Positions 33,703-43,354 of a DNA stretch of 64,000 nucleotides are shown here, one piece after another. A model generated the notes under the pieces. That model did not search any database, was not told the DNA's origin, and worked only from the letters and a program-made list of their open reading frames with translations. Position 1 is the stretch's first letter. Every line of letters starts with the position of its first letter. Location: assembly GCF_029960665.1 (NCBI RefSeq), contig NZ_JASBRB010000007.1, positions 62,001 to 126,000 of the forward strand, written 5' to 3'. The DNA is from Pseudarthrobacter sp. AL07. Its GTDB lineage: Bacteria; Actinomycetota; Actinomycetes; Actinomycetales; Micrococcaceae. The translations under genes and the position numbers were made by a program.

Positions 33703-34716
33703 CTACGGGCGCTGGCCTTGCACCGCGTGGCGCCAGAGCCAGAAGTCCCTGTCGGACGCCACGGCCTGACGGAGCTTTTCTGTTCCGTGGGCAGCCTCGG
33801 CCTGGCCCTCAAGCCGATACGCCAGCGTGGCTGCCGATCTGGCCCAGGTTGCGATGACCAGCAAGGGAACCAACGCAGCATCCACCCCACGCATTCCCAG
33901 ATGGCCGGCGAGGTGTGCCAGCGCCCACCCACCCGGGCCGAACGCATTGTCAAAGGCGGCGACCTGGCTGCCGCGGTCGAAAGCCTTGGCGCTTGATTCA
34001 CTCAGGTACTGGAGGTAGAAGACCAGGTCATGCCCGGGAACGCCGTCGGTGCGGGCCCGTTCCCAGTCCACCACCTGCAACCCTCCATCGGGCTTAAGGA
34101 AGAGATTGGGGTGGCTCAAGTCGCCATGCTCGACGACGGCGGGAAGCTGCGCGTGGCGCAGCGGCGCCAGTATCTCGTGGGTCCGTTCCACCAGCGCAGC
34201 GATCTCGGGTTCCCGGGACACGAGTCCGGTGAGCGCCTCCAGGGGATGGCTGATGGTCCGGTTGTACCAGCCTTCATTCCGGGCGGCAGCCTGCGTGCAA
34301 GGCAGCGCGTCCACAAAGGCAGTGCCCGCACTGACGGCGCCGCGCAGGTCCGCAGCCACCAGCCGGGGGTCCAAGGGTGCTCCAGTCACCGCAGTTTCGA
34401 CGAGTACCGTATGGGCGCCGACGTCGCAGACGGTGACCACCTGCGGGATGCCGCTGGCGGACCCTTCAGCACCCGTGTTGAGCTGCCGCAGGACGTCGGC
34501 TTCATGGCGCACACTGTCGTTCTCGCCCGGCTGCCGCGGCACCTTGACCACGAGGCTGGGTTCGGTGGCTCCGGCCGCAAAAACCAGAGCCACCACATGC
34601 CTGGATGTGACAAACCTGGGCGTCAGCAGGACACTTTCCCAGCGCCTGCCGATACCGTATCTATCCAGCTCAAGCTCCTGGTAATGCTCCGCCAGGAATC
34701 GGTCGATGAAAGTCAC
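33703..34716 (-). CDS. APH/choline-kinase-fold phosphotransferase
   Basis: A 337-residue kinase-like protein: VVKVP (ATP-binding Lys), catalytic VEHGDLSHPNLFLK (Brenner motif HxDxxxxN), and metal-binding VVDWERA. Resembles aminoglycoside/choline kinases, but in this setting a sugar or lipid alcohol is the likelier substrate than an antibiotic. Its ATG overlaps the stop of the multidomain gene upstream by four bases (ATGA), so the two products are made together. Convergent with the flippase gene. Confidence 0.85.
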   Translation of the reverse strand: MTFIDRFLAEHYQELELDRYGIGRRWESVLLTPRFVTSRHVVALVFAAGATEPSLVVKVPRQPGENDSVRHEADVLRQLNTGAEGSASGIPQVVTVCDVGAHTVLVETAVTGAPLDPRLVAADLRGAVSAGTAFVDALPCTQAAARNEGWYNRTISHPLEALTGLVSREPEIAALVERTHEILAPLRHAQLPAVVEHGDLSHPNLFLKPDGGLQVVDWERARTDGVPGHDLVFYLQYLSESSAKAFDRGSQVAAFDNAFGPGGWALAHLAGHLGMRGVDAALVPLLVIATWARSAATLAYRLEGQAEAAHGTEKLRQAVASDRDFWLWRHAVQGQRP

Positions 34717-36641
34717 TGCGGCTCCTCGGGTGGGCGCCGGCCTGTGACGGTACCTTCCGGCACAGCCAGGTCAAACAGGCCGAGTATCAGGGCCAGCCGT
34801 GCGGCGAGGGACTTGGCTCGACCGAAACGGACATCCTTGTGCAGTGCCAGCGTGTCCCTGATCCCTACTGCTGACGCCACCGGAACAATGCGGGCGGTAT
34901 GGTCCAGCGACGGTGCATTCCAGAAGACGCTGACGTCCTGGAACCCGCTGCGGACAAGCGCGTTCTTCCATCCTTTCAGGGTGCGGGGCCCAGACCGTTG
35001 GAACAGTGAACGCCGTGCCTCGACGCACATCCAGCCGCCGGGTTCCACCGCGGCCAAGGCAGACCTGAATGCTGCCCGATCGGGGGCGGTGAGGAGCACG
35101 ACGCCGTAGGTACCGCCCGGGTGTTGGTCCGGTGGAAGGGCAGTCACTGAGGGATCCAGCAAATGAAGGGCGGCCGCCATATCCGGGGCCGTTGCGCCGC
35201 CGTACGCGACGCTTCGGGCCTGCAGGTCAGGGAGCAGGAACCGCCAGTCCAGCAGCCTCCAAAGGTGCAATGACAGGGCGTCTGCTGTTTCCTCGCCGGC
35301 CCCGGCGCCGGGGCCCTGTCCTGCCCGCGGTGCCGGTGCCGGTACCGGTGCCGGTGCGATTCGCCGCCACACCAGCCCGGTCGACTCGCCGAGAACGCGC
35401 TCCTGGGCCTGTGCGGCGTCAATGACGTAGCTACCCGGCAGCTGGGCGGCAATGTTCCGATAAGCCAGGCGCCAGCCCTCCAGGATTTCAGGCGAGTGCT
35501 CACCCTTCCTGTCGAACATGACCTGGCCGGGGACATCGAGGACCAGGAGCAGGTCAGGAGGCCCGACCACCATCAAGGCAACGGCGCTGGTGACTTTCGC
35601 CAGGATGCCGTTCAGGGCGCTGTCCACGGCCCGGCCCGGGCAGTCCGGGACAGCCCCGGGCAAAAGGGCGTCGTAAGGCACCCGGTCCATCAGCACGAGC
35701 CGGCCGAGCAGGCTCCAGGACCTGGCCAGCAGCCCGCCGCGGACCACCCGGTAGACCTTCTTGGCGCTGCGTCCGCCGGGAACCCTGCCGAGCCAGGAAT
35801 CCCAGGGACCCGCCCCCCACATGCCCATGTACACATATTTGGTCGGCAGCGGTACGGCGGCCTGGAGTCCGCGGAGCAGCGTGGTCTTGCCGGCGCCGTC
35901 GGGAGCCATCACCCCCACCACGGGCCCACGGTCCTGGAGCCGGGCGCCGAGCAGCCGAAGGCCCCGGTGCCTTGCGGCGATCAGCCGCGGTACGGCCGGG
36001 CCGCCGGACCACCTGGACGTCATCGCGGCCGCGGCGGCGGGCACGCCGTCGAACCTGACTGTCCGGACCAGCTCCAGGACGTTCGCGGCTGTGCCGGGTC
36101 CCATGCGGCGGTCAACAAACCGGGCAATGAAATCGTCGGCCGAAGCCGCGGCGGCCGCATTGCCGACAGCCTCCATTCGGGGTGGCGCGATCTGCCCTTT
36201 GTCCAGGAACAGGTGGAGCAGTTGCAGCCAGGCCTGATCCGGCGGCGCCGGGAGCCACAACGGGCCGCTCCGCACGCGCCGGCCCAAACAGGGCAGCGCG
36301 AGTGAGGTCCGCCATTGTTGATACGGCCCGAACGCTATGTCCGAAACAATGTCCAGCTTCACCCAGGCTTCAGCGGTGGCCGAATAACAGAAGTAGAACC
36401 GGTGGCTGCCATGGCCCGGGGCAAGGACACGGCGGAAGCCGGCCGCTTCAAGCAAGCCGTCCAGAACCGGCAGCAACCCGCTGGCGACGAGAATGTCCAC
36501 GTCGCCCGAGGGCTGCGCCAGGTCATCTTCCCCCCGCAGGAGGAGCCAGGGCAGCCCGGACCCATCAAGGGCGTGCAGGGCCGCGGTGACGTTGGGCTCC
36601 ATGACCGGCACCTGTTCCGTTGTTTCAGGGCGCGTAGGCAT
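34713..36641 (-). CDS. Nucleotidyltransferase/P-loop kinase/methyltransferase-like protein
   Basis: A 642-residue protein of three apparent parts. Residues ~25-210 have a nucleotidyltransferase-like signature (LLRGEDDLAQPSGDVDILV). Residues ~240-430 are a P-loop domain resembling thymidylate kinase, with GVMAPDGAGKTTLLRGL at ~243-259 and VPYDALLPG. Residues ~465-620 resemble the C-terminal half of a SAM-dependent methyltransferase (LLTAPDRAAFRSALAAVEPG), without a clear SAM-binding GxGxG. A Pro/Ala linker with PAPVPAPAPRAG separates the last part. Start could also be ATG 36602. Coupled to the phosphotransferase that follows; exact reaction unknown. Confidence 0.75.
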   Translation of the reverse strand: MPTRPETTEQVPVMEPNVTAALHALDGSGLPWLLLRGEDDLAQPSGDVDILVASGLLPVLDGLLEAAGFRRVLAPGHGSHRFYFCYSATAEAWVKLDIVSDIAFGPYQQWRTSLALPCLGRRVRSGPLWLPAPPDQAWLQLLHLFLDKGQIAPPRMEAVGNAAAAASADDFIARFVDRRMGPGTAANVLELVRTVRFDGVPAAAAAMTSRWSGGPAVPRLIAARHRGLRLLGARLQDRGPVVGVMAPDGAGKTTLLRGLQAAVPLPTKYVYMGMWGAGPWDSWLGRVPGGRSAKKVYRVVRGGLLARSWSLLGRLVLMDRVPYDALLPGAVPDCPGRAVDSALNGILAKVTSAVALMVVGPPDLLLVLDVPGQVMFDRKGEHSPEILEGWRLAYRNIAAQLPGSYVIDAAQAQERVLGESTGLVWRRIAPAPVPAPAPRAGQGPGAGAGEETADALSLHLWRLLDWRFLLPDLQARSVAYGGATAPDMAAALHLLDPSVTALPPDQHPGGTYGVVLLTAPDRAAFRSALAAVEPGGWMCVEARRSLFQRSGPRTLKGWKNALVRSGFQDVSVFWNAPSLDHTARIVPVASAVGIRDTLALHKDVRFGRAKSLAARLALILGLFDLAVPEGTVTGRRPPEEPQ

Positions 36642-37494
36642 ACTGCACCGCCCAATCGATCTGCAGATGCCCGGATGTTGTTGCGGCGGGATAGGTTCCA
36701 GTGGCGCGATCCGACGTCTCAGCCTGCAACGTCCACCGCATCGGAGTGTCAGGAACCCCTGACGGCAGCGTCGTCTGATCGATGAGGCGGCCGTCGAAGA
36801 ACCACTGCACCTTCCCCGGTGTCCACTCCGTCGTCGCCACATGCCAACGGCCCGGTCCCGTGGGCGTAAAACTGCGCTCTGGCGGATCGAACTTCACGGC
36901 GCCGTTGGCCAGGGAGTCCTTTATCGCTGATCCGCCATAAAGCGGCCCATCAAGGCCCCCCTCGGGCCAGTCAATCTCACCTTCATGCCAGTTGTCGCTG
37001 ACAGGCCACAGCAGAAAGGCAATTTTATAGCCAGGCATGGAATCGTATCTGAATCTGATGGAGTATCTGCCGTAGGTCTGACCGGCATAACCGAACGGAA
37101 TGACGCTGGCCACCTGGGGGGAACCTGCTGCGGAATGGAGAAAATAGTCAAGCTTTCCGTCCTTCACGGAGAGAACTTGGTCCGGCGCGTAGGCCCCTCT
37201 GCCCGAACTGTCGGCAAAGCCGGCGTATCCCCTCATCTCGGCGCCGTAGGCGTCGCCCACTTTCCCCGCGCCCGCCGACGTCGTAAAACCCTGCGCACCC
37301 GTTTGTTTCCATCCGGGAAGATCCCCGACAGGCATTTCTGTTGACCTTTCCGTGATTGCGGCCGGAATCCAAACTGCTCCCGAAATTAGTGCCGCTGACG
37401 CAACAATGGTCGCCCCCAGAAGTTTTCGGAGCAGGGGGTTTCTAACCGACCGACTTGAATTTATAGATTCTGACCGTATCGTTGCTGAAGACAT
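36625..37494 (-). CDS. Exported GH16-like protein
   Basis: A 289-residue protein with a single N-terminal hydrophobic segment (LLGATIVASAALISGAVWIPA), followed by a GH16 jelly roll containing HEGEIDWPEG, which keeps the E-x-D-x-x-E catalytic pattern. The family cleaves or transglycosylates beta-glucans, agars and similar polymers; substrate unknown. It overlaps the end of the large membrane protein gene by 53 bases and the next gene by up to 17, consistent with one operon. Start ATG 37494 is chosen; an ATG 60 bases upstream is less likely. Confidence 0.85.
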   Translation of the reverse strand: MSSATIRSESINSSRSVRNPLLRKLLGATIVASAALISGAVWIPAAITERSTEMPVGDLPGWKQTGAQGFTTSAGAGKVGDAYGAEMRGYAGFADSSGRGAYAPDQVLSVKDGKLDYFLHSAAGSPQVASVIPFGYAGQTYGRYSIRFRYDSMPGYKIAFLLWPVSDNWHEGEIDWPEGGLDGPLYGGSAIKDSLANGAVKFDPPERSFTPTGPGRWHVATTEWTPGKVQWFFDGRLIDQTTLPSGVPDTPMRWTLQAETSDRATGTYPAATTSGHLQIDWAVQYAYAP

Positions 37495-39709
37495 TCTCGA
37501 CCCCGACCCCCTTCTCAAGCAGTCCCTCCAGCTTCGGTAAGTATTCGGCCTCAAAGCGCTTCTTTTCTACCGCGTCACGTTTCTGTTCATCGGTAACAAT
37601 CACGTAGTTGTTTTCTGCACCGCGAAGATGATCAGCATATGCACGCAAACCTGCAACACTGATATTTCCATCAGCCTCTTTGAAGTAGTCAACCAGCGAG
37701 GACACACTTCCCCATTTGAGATAGTGCGGATAATTTGGTCCCACCAGAAGCGGGAAGAAGTACTTCGTATCAAAAACGAGGTCCCCGGGGTTGGTATTCA
37801 CATCAAGCCATTGGCTTGCGGCGACGTCGTCCTTCGAAACGCGGTAATCCGCCTCAGGCTGGAAGTGCACCAAGGTAAACAGCATGGCCATGGCGAGAAG
37901 AGTTGCACTGGCCCCAACGACGGTCCGGCGGGTCCGCACGGGCCCGGACCAGAACAGCCAGGCCACGCCGATGGACAGCCAGGGCAAGGCGAAGAGGAAG
38001 ACCCTGAAGCGCGCCTCTCCGCCGTACGACTGCGCCAGCAGTCCGAGCGTTGGCGCGAAGGCCAGCCAGGCAACCACCAAGGTGGTTCGCACGTGGCCGT
38101 GCAGCAGGCGGCGGACAAATCCCGCAACGGCCAGCACTCCGGTGGCGAGCGTGAGCACCACGGCAAGATGCGCCAGGGTCTGCCCCGACAGCACCCAGGT
38201 GCCGAGGGTCAGCGGCTCGGTGGGCGGCGGGCGGTAGCCAGTGTTGGCGAAGATGTTGAAGCCGCTGAAGAGCCCGTATTTTCCGCTGACATAGGCAAGA
38301 TTAGGAATAAAATATGCCAACGGTATTGCCAGTATCGCTGGTCCCATCCAGCGCGGCCTGAAATGGCCCGACATAAAGAGCGGGAAGAGCCCCAGTACGG
38401 CGAGGTAGGGCGTCAACTGGTGGCTGACGACAATCACGGCCTGAATTATCAGAATGGCCACACATGCCATTAGTTGCCCCGGCGAAGCGGGCTGTTCCCA
38501 GATGCCGGGCATTGCCACCGGACGCTGTCGCTTCACCCGCTGGACCAGCCGCGATTTCCTGATCCGCATTTCGAAGCCGGTCATCCATTTAAACGGAACG
38601 CCCCTCAGGAATGACAGCGCAATGAGGCACATGGCCAGGTACAGGGAATAGGAATAGGACTGCGGCGCGTAGTAATTCTGGTTCACCCAATTGGCAAGGG
38701 TGAATACAAGCGTTGCAGTCCAGTAGACGCGCACCCTGTCGGAGATCGTGCGCACGATCGCGAGGACAAGAACCGCATCAACCAGGGCAAATCCGGTTTC
38801 GGCCCACCCAGCGTAGTCAAGGGCGTTCCGATATCCCATCACTTCGCCCAGGTAGGCACTGAGCGCAAAAAACCCGGGCCAACGGTTGTAGATATCGATC
38901 GAGGGATCCACATGCCCGGTGGCCGTGATGAAGTTCGTGACGGCGATGTGTTTGTAGGTCCAGGGAAACCTGGGGACCGCGGCGAGCAGGCCCGCTGTCG
39001 AATATAGGACAACCACGAGGCTGGAGACGGAGACGCTCATCAGCAGAGTGGAGAACGTATTTCGAGCCACCACTCCGTAGACACACATGCCCACGACGAG
39101 CCCTACGGCGACATACCAGGCAAGCGGAAGCTCGGGCAGCAGCCCGAAATCGTCCAGCCTGCCACGACCGGCAGTGGCCAGCCCAAAAACCCAAAGGGCA
39201 GCTGCAGCCGCGAGGGTTAACCAGGGCAGCGCCGCCTTGGCCCGGGAGCGCACCTGGGGTTTCCATCCCCCGGCGACGCGTGGCCGGGAGCCACCGCTTG
39301 CAGTGCCCCGAACGAAGGCGCCCGGTGAGTAAGGGCCCGGCTTCAGGACAATGAAGCCCACGGCTGCGAGGACGACGGCGGCCGCGACCTGCCGTGGAAA
39401 CCACAACCCCGTCCACGCCATAGCCAAAGCCAAAGTGGTGTAAACCGCGGAGCTGGCCGCCACCGTCCAGACCAGCCGCGACGCCCGGTCCGCGGCGGGA
39501 AGCCGGGACAGCACCACCCACCCCGGCAAGGCCAGGCAGACCACCAACTTGAAGGCAGCCCAAGGTGCTCCGCCGATGTCAAGGAGGATGAGGATGGCTG
39601 CAGCGAGTCCGAATAGCGCCAGCACCGCATCGAAGTACCGCGGCCGCCTGGCCGCTGCACGTGCGGGGGACAGTGGCGGGGAAGCTTCGTTCCGGATCAG
39701 CAGAGCCAT
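37442..39709 (-). CDS. Large polytopic membrane protein of glycan locus
   Basis: A 755-residue protein with roughly 13-15 hydrophobic helices, a cytosolic-looking basic loop (KWMTGFEMRIRKSRLVQRVKRQRP) in the middle, and a C-terminal soluble domain of about 120 residues after the last helix. This layout recalls membrane-embedded glycosyltransferases or polymerases (GT-C type) and Wzy-like proteins, but no diagnostic motif is certain. AGGAGG 8 bases upstream fixes the start at 39709. Its position between GT2 genes and a GH16 gene makes a polymerase or lipid-linked sugar transferase the best guess. Confidence 0.7.
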   Translation of the reverse strand: MALLIRNEASPPLSPARAAARRPRYFDAVLALFGLAAAILILLDIGGAPWAAFKLVVCLALPGWVVLSRLPAADRASRLVWTVAASSAVYTTLALAMAWTGLWFPRQVAAAVVLAAVGFIVLKPGPYSPGAFVRGTASGGSRPRVAGGWKPQVRSRAKAALPWLTLAAAAALWVFGLATAGRGRLDDFGLLPELPLAWYVAVGLVVGMCVYGVVARNTFSTLLMSVSVSSLVVVLYSTAGLLAAVPRFPWTYKHIAVTNFITATGHVDPSIDIYNRWPGFFALSAYLGEVMGYRNALDYAGWAETGFALVDAVLVLAIVRTISDRVRVYWTATLVFTLANWVNQNYYAPQSYSYSLYLAMCLIALSFLRGVPFKWMTGFEMRIRKSRLVQRVKRQRPVAMPGIWEQPASPGQLMACVAILIIQAVIVVSHQLTPYLAVLGLFPLFMSGHFRPRWMGPAILAIPLAYFIPNLAYVSGKYGLFSGFNIFANTGYRPPPTEPLTLGTWVLSGQTLAHLAVVLTLATGVLAVAGFVRRLLHGHVRTTLVVAWLAFAPTLGLLAQSYGGEARFRVFLFALPWLSIGVAWLFWSGPVRTRRTVVGASATLLAMAMLFTLVHFQPEADYRVSKDDVAASQWLDVNTNPGDLVFDTKYFFPLLVGPNYPHYLKWGSVSSLVDYFKEADGNISVAGLRAYADHLRGAENNYVIVTDEQKRDAVEKKRFEAEYLPKLEGLLEKGVGVENVFSNDTVRIYKFKSVG

Positions 39710-39775
39710 GTGCGTAACCTCCTGGGTCGGTGTGAGTGGATATCCATCCTGATTCCAGTGAACAGCCAAGGTTGT

Positions 39776-41083
39776 TCACTGCGTCTTGGCAGCTCCTGCC
39801 CGGCGTTCGAGCAGATAGTTGAGCGGTCCCCGTGCCAGCGAGTACCGCTCGAGCCGCAATACCTGGGCGAGTTGTTGATCCCAGGAATCATGGCCCTGGC
39901 TGTGCCCGCCTATCAGCCGGCGCGGTGCGCCCGCGCCTTGCAGGACATTCCAGGCGACGCGCGGAGCGCGGGCCAGTGCCAGCCGCGCCGTATTGGGGTC
40001 CAGCAGAATTTTTGTGAGCCATGCACCGAGTCCGCTGCCGTAGCCGCGCGCCTGGGCGCTCAATTCGTCCAGGCCATCACGGTGACGGTGCCAGACAATC
40101 GCGGACGGCTGAACCACCAGGCTGTACCCCTCGAGAATCACGCGGGTGAACATGTCAATGTCTTCGCCGCCTCCGGTACGGGTCCCAACGCCCAAAGCGT
40201 TGTCGAAACCGCCCATGCTTAGTGCCGTTTTCCGATCCAGCGCGAAATTTGCTCCGGTTCCGAAGGCGCCAGGGCAGAAGGGGAACTTCGGAAGCCCCGG
40301 GGGCGGATCAGCGAAGGAGTAGACCTTGGACTCCGTGCACTTGGACCAGTTAACCCGGTTATTGAAGTATTCCTGGGCCGGCGAACGCAGCTCGCCGGCC
40401 GGCACGAGCCCTGTGACGCAGGCCGTCCCCGGCATGCGTTCGAACCCTGCGGCAATTTCGCGCAACCACGCCCCGTCAACCACGACGTCGTCATCGGTGA
40501 AGGCAACGATGTCACCCGGCGCATGGCGCAGGCCCGCATTCCGCGCCTGCGACAGTCCGGGGGCGGGCTCGGTGACAAGCCTGATCCGCGGATCACCAAA
40601 CTCGTCACGCACCATCTTGCGGGTCTCGTCCGTCCGTGGCGCATTGTCCACCACCAGGACATCGAAATTGGGGTAGTCCAGCTTCAAGATGGCAGTCAGT
40701 GAACCTCGAAGCAGTGCGGCGCGGTCCCGAGTGCAGACCACAACCGTGACCGACGGCGTTGCGGTTCCTGCGGTCATCGGCTCAACGACTGGAAGTGCCA
40801 CGGCAGCCTCCTCCAGGGCGTCCCGCTGGACCATTCCCCCTGGCGCCTCCACATCGACGAAGCCACGAACCGCTGTCCCTTGGCGCACCAACAACCGTGC
40901 TCGGCGGTAGCCCGCGTGATTGAGCAGCTGCAATTGGGTGTGACCGGTAAGCCATTCCATATCAACGGCACCGATCCAGCGGGCTCCCGGCCACTCCGAC
41001 GGGAGGGAACTCTCCATGGCCGGTGCCAGCTCAAAGGCAGCCCGCTCCTCTACAGGCAGGATCTCACCGACACGTTCGCTCAC
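39776..41083 (-). CDS. Family 2 glycosyltransferase
   Basis: A 435-residue inverting GT-A enzyme. The GT2 core begins at TPSVTVVVCTRDRAALLRGSL, with the donor/metal motif IVAFTDDDVVVDGAWL (DDD, DxD type) and a later GGGEDIDMFTRVILEG (catalytic ED). An N-terminal ~100-residue extension is of unknown role. The GTG at 41083 overlaps the upstream stop by four bases and has GGAGG about nine bases before it, which decides the start. Confidence 0.88.
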   Translation of the reverse strand: MSERVGEILPVEERAAFELAPAMESSLPSEWPGARWIGAVDMEWLTGHTQLQLLNHAGYRRARLLVRQGTAVRGFVDVEAPGGMVQRDALEEAAVALPVVEPMTAGTATPSVTVVVCTRDRAALLRGSLTAILKLDYPNFDVLVVDNAPRTDETRKMVRDEFGDPRIRLVTEPAPGLSQARNAGLRHAPGDIVAFTDDDVVVDGAWLREIAAGFERMPGTACVTGLVPAGELRSPAQEYFNNRVNWSKCTESKVYSFADPPPGLPKFPFCPGAFGTGANFALDRKTALSMGGFDNALGVGTRTGGGEDIDMFTRVILEGYSLVVQPSAIVWHRHRDGLDELSAQARGYGSGLGAWLTKILLDPNTARLALARAPRVAWNVLQGAGAPRRLIGGHSQGHDSWDQQLAQVLRLERYSLARGPLNYLLERRAGAAKTQ

Positions 41084-42078
41084 TGGACTTCCCTCCATGG
41101 TGCGCCCGCCAGGGCAGTCCCGGACAGCGAGCGGCCTTCGGCGTGGGCGGTCTGCCGGCCGCGCACGTACCCTGCGGCCGTGCACGCGAGAACGGCAATA
41201 ACAGCTCCAGCACGTCCCAGGCCCTGGGGGTTGTCGCCTCGGCTCCAGTCGCGGATTCCGGAAAATACAGCGCGGGGCAGCGTGCTGCGGACGTACCTCC
41301 GTTCCGGGCCGAGGGCCCGCTTCTGGCCCACGATCCGGCTGACCTGCGCTTTGGAGATCCCCTCGGACCAGGACCTCGACATCATGTAGCGAAAGGTGCC
41401 TCTGTCCGCCGGCACGTGGTGGCGTACCAGGGCCGCCGGTTCGTAGACGATCCGCGATCCGGGGGCGCCCATTTTGGAGCGGATGCAGATCTCGGTCTCC
41501 TCGCAGCCAAGCGGCAAGGTGCCCTGTCGGCCCAGCGAGAGGTTGAAGCCGCCAACCTGACGGAGGACTTCAAGCCGGAAGGACATGTTTGCGCCGATAA
41601 CATTCCGGACTTCGGAAGCCACCTTGGGCATTCCGCGGTGGCTGCATCCGACGATCCAGTCGAGCTCTTCACCGAAAAAGCCCGGACGGCCCTTTTCCCA
41701 CACGGGTTCGACGCGTCCGCCAACGGCCAGCACGTCAGGATCGTCATAAAGGACAAGCAATCGTTCCAGCCAATCCGGCGCCGCCTCGGCGTCGTCGTCG
41801 AGGAAGGCAACAATGTCTGAATCCGCCAGCCCGACGCCTGTATTGCGTGCACCGGAAAGCCCTCGGGGGCCGCTGCTCTCCACCACCGTTACGTCGTCGA
41901 CAATTTCGATGAGCCGCTCGTAGAGGTCCTCGTTATGGTCAATCACCACCAGGACCTCCTGCGGTGCAACTGTTTGGCCTCGGACGGACTCGATAACGTC
42001 CAGCAAAAGGTCCCAACGCCTCTCGGTGTAGGCACAAATGACGATCGACACGCTCGGACGTCCAATGCGATCCAGCAT
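41080..42078 (-). CDS. Family 2 glycosyltransferase
   Basis: A 332-residue GT2 enzyme: PSVSIVICAYTERRWDLLLD at the start, VAFLDDDAEAAPDWL (DxD-type motif), and LGCEETEICIR in the acceptor region. Likely membrane-associated near its C-terminus (AGAVIAVLACTAAGYV). ATG 42078 follows the previous stop by one base with GGGGAA upstream; the open frame continues 66 bases further but overlaps the upstream gene. One of three consecutive GT2 genes. Confidence 0.88.
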   Translation of the reverse strand: MLDRIGRPSVSIVICAYTERRWDLLLDVIESVRGQTVAPQEVLVVIDHNEDLYERLIEIVDDVTVVESSGPRGLSGARNTGVGLADSDIVAFLDDDAEAAPDWLERLLVLYDDPDVLAVGGRVEPVWEKGRPGFFGEELDWIVGCSHRGMPKVASEVRNVIGANMSFRLEVLRQVGGFNLSLGRQGTLPLGCEETEICIRSKMGAPGSRIVYEPAALVRHHVPADRGTFRYMMSRSWSEGISKAQVSRIVGQKRALGPERRYVRSTLPRAVFSGIRDWSRGDNPQGLGRAGAVIAVLACTAAGYVRGRQTAHAEGRSLSGTALAGAPWREVQ

Positions 42079-42079
42079 G

Positions 42080-42943
42080 CTAGCTTCCCCGAACAAGGGA
42101 GAGAACTGCCTGGGGATCGGTTGGCGTTCGCGAAACGCTGACATTTGCGTACGCGTACTTCACCCGCCGGAGGGACTCAGGCCTGGCGCCGGCGGTGGGA
42201 GCCTCCCACATGGTGCATTCGCGTGCCAGCGTGCACAGTACCCGCCACCCGTCGCGGAAAGTTTGCAGATTCGACGCGCCAGAGATTCGATCCAGCTCCA
42301 GGCTAGGGACTTCTGCAATACGCAGACCGGCCTTGGCCGCCCGGACAATCAGCTCGGTCTCAATTTCAAAGCCGTCAGATTCCAGTTGCAAGATCTCCAG
42401 GCATTCCCGTCGAAACGCTATGTATCCATAGCAAAGGTCGGAGTAGTTGCTGTGCAGGACAGTGTTGGCCAGCCCGGTCAGCGCGCGGTTGCCGGCCTTC
42501 CTGAGGCGGGTGAGGTCTTCGGACCCTCCTCCCGTGACATGGCGTGAGCCTTTAACGAAGTCGTAATCGTGCTGGAGCGGGGAAACGAACCAGCCAATCT
42601 CTTGGGGATCCATGCTCCCATCCGCGTCCAGCATGACGATGATGTCTCCTGAGGCTGCGGCAAACCCGGAGCGAAGGGCCACACCCTTTCCCTTGCGCTG
42701 CTCATTGACGATGACGAGGTTGTCGCGGATTGCTTGTGCTACGCCCACTGTGTTGTCCGTGGAACGGCCATCGACGATCACAACCTCGTCCACATACGAG
42801 GGAATCCGACGAAGAACCCACGGAATATTTTTCGCTTCGTTCAGGGTTGGGATGACGACGCTGACTGTGGCCCTGGCAGTTTCTATAGCCGGCATCGAGA
42901 ATGTAATTGGGAGCTGGGTGGAAATGGACAAATACCTCACCAC
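42080..42943 (-). CDS. Family 2 glycosyltransferase (polyprenyl-phosphate type)
   Basis: A 287-residue enzyme of the DPM1/GtrB-like group: TVSVVIPTLNEAKNIPWVL, VDEVVIVDGRSTDNT, IVMLDADGSMDPQEIG (DxD), and GFEIETELIVRAAKAGLRIAEVP are all typical of polyprenyl-phosphate sugar synthases. It lacks C-terminal membrane helices. Probably charges or extends a lipid-linked precursor. First gene of the leftward operon; an internal ATG at 42895 is an alternative start. Confidence 0.88.
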   Translation of the reverse strand: MVRYLSISTQLPITFSMPAIETARATVSVVIPTLNEAKNIPWVLRRIPSYVDEVVIVDGRSTDNTVGVAQAIRDNLVIVNEQRKGKGVALRSGFAAASGDIIVMLDADGSMDPQEIGWFVSPLQHDYDFVKGSRHVTGGGSEDLTRLRKAGNRALTGLANTVLHSNYSDLCYGYIAFRRECLEILQLESDGFEIETELIVRAAKAGLRIAEVPSLELDRISGASNLQTFRDGWRVLCTLARECTMWEAPTAGARPESLRRVKYAYANVSVSRTPTDPQAVLSLVRGS

Positions 42944-42967
42944 TTCATGACGTTTGCGGATTTAGTC

Positions 42968-43003
42968 AACGCCGCGTCCGACCAAGGAGTCGGGCGCGGC
43001 GTT
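42968..43003. repeat. Inverted repeat upstream of GT2 operon
   Basis: AACGCCGCG / CGCGGCGTT (9-bp arms, with TCCGAC/GTCGGG continuing inside), 25 bases from the GT2 start. Could be a leader hairpin of the leftward operon. The rest of the 42944-43354 gap has no gene I can support. Confidence 0.5.
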
Positions 43004-43184
43004 AGCGCTGTATCCGGTCATGGGTCTGGTCTCTGGCCCCAGCTCTCATTAGCCATCGACTCTGGCCGTGATGAAGAGCCTACGGCCGGCCTGACGCAGA
43101 GTCACCAGTAGCCGGTACTCGCTTTTGCGCGGTGGGTCAACGCGTTTCCTCACCCAGTACGGGGGTTATCCGCGGGTCCAGATA

Positions 43185-43230
43185 TTAGGTATAGGGGGTT
43201 CTCATTCCGCCCACAATTTAGGTATAGGGG
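43185..43230. promoter_or_regulatory. Paired direct repeats TTAGGTATAGGGG
   Basis: Two exact 13-bp copies at 43185-43197 and 43218-43230, 33 bp apart (about three helical turns), 125 bases before the PKD-protein gene. Each contains a TATAGG -10-like hexamer, so they may be activator sites or tandem promoters. Confidence 0.45.
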
Positions 43231-43354
43231 AATTCATTGCGAAGCCTCCCTGCCCGGGCTTAGGCTTGTCGCCTAACTGGGGTTTGACCGCTGTTTCTGG
43301 GCCAGCGCGCATAACGGACTTCAGCTGACGATTTTCAAGCGCCCAGGAGCCCCG

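Noticed and set aside
33703-34716. Antibiotic-resistance aminoglycoside phosphotransferase
   Set aside because: The fold matches, but the genomic setting in a glycan locus and coupling to a multidomain gene make a resistance role unlikely.
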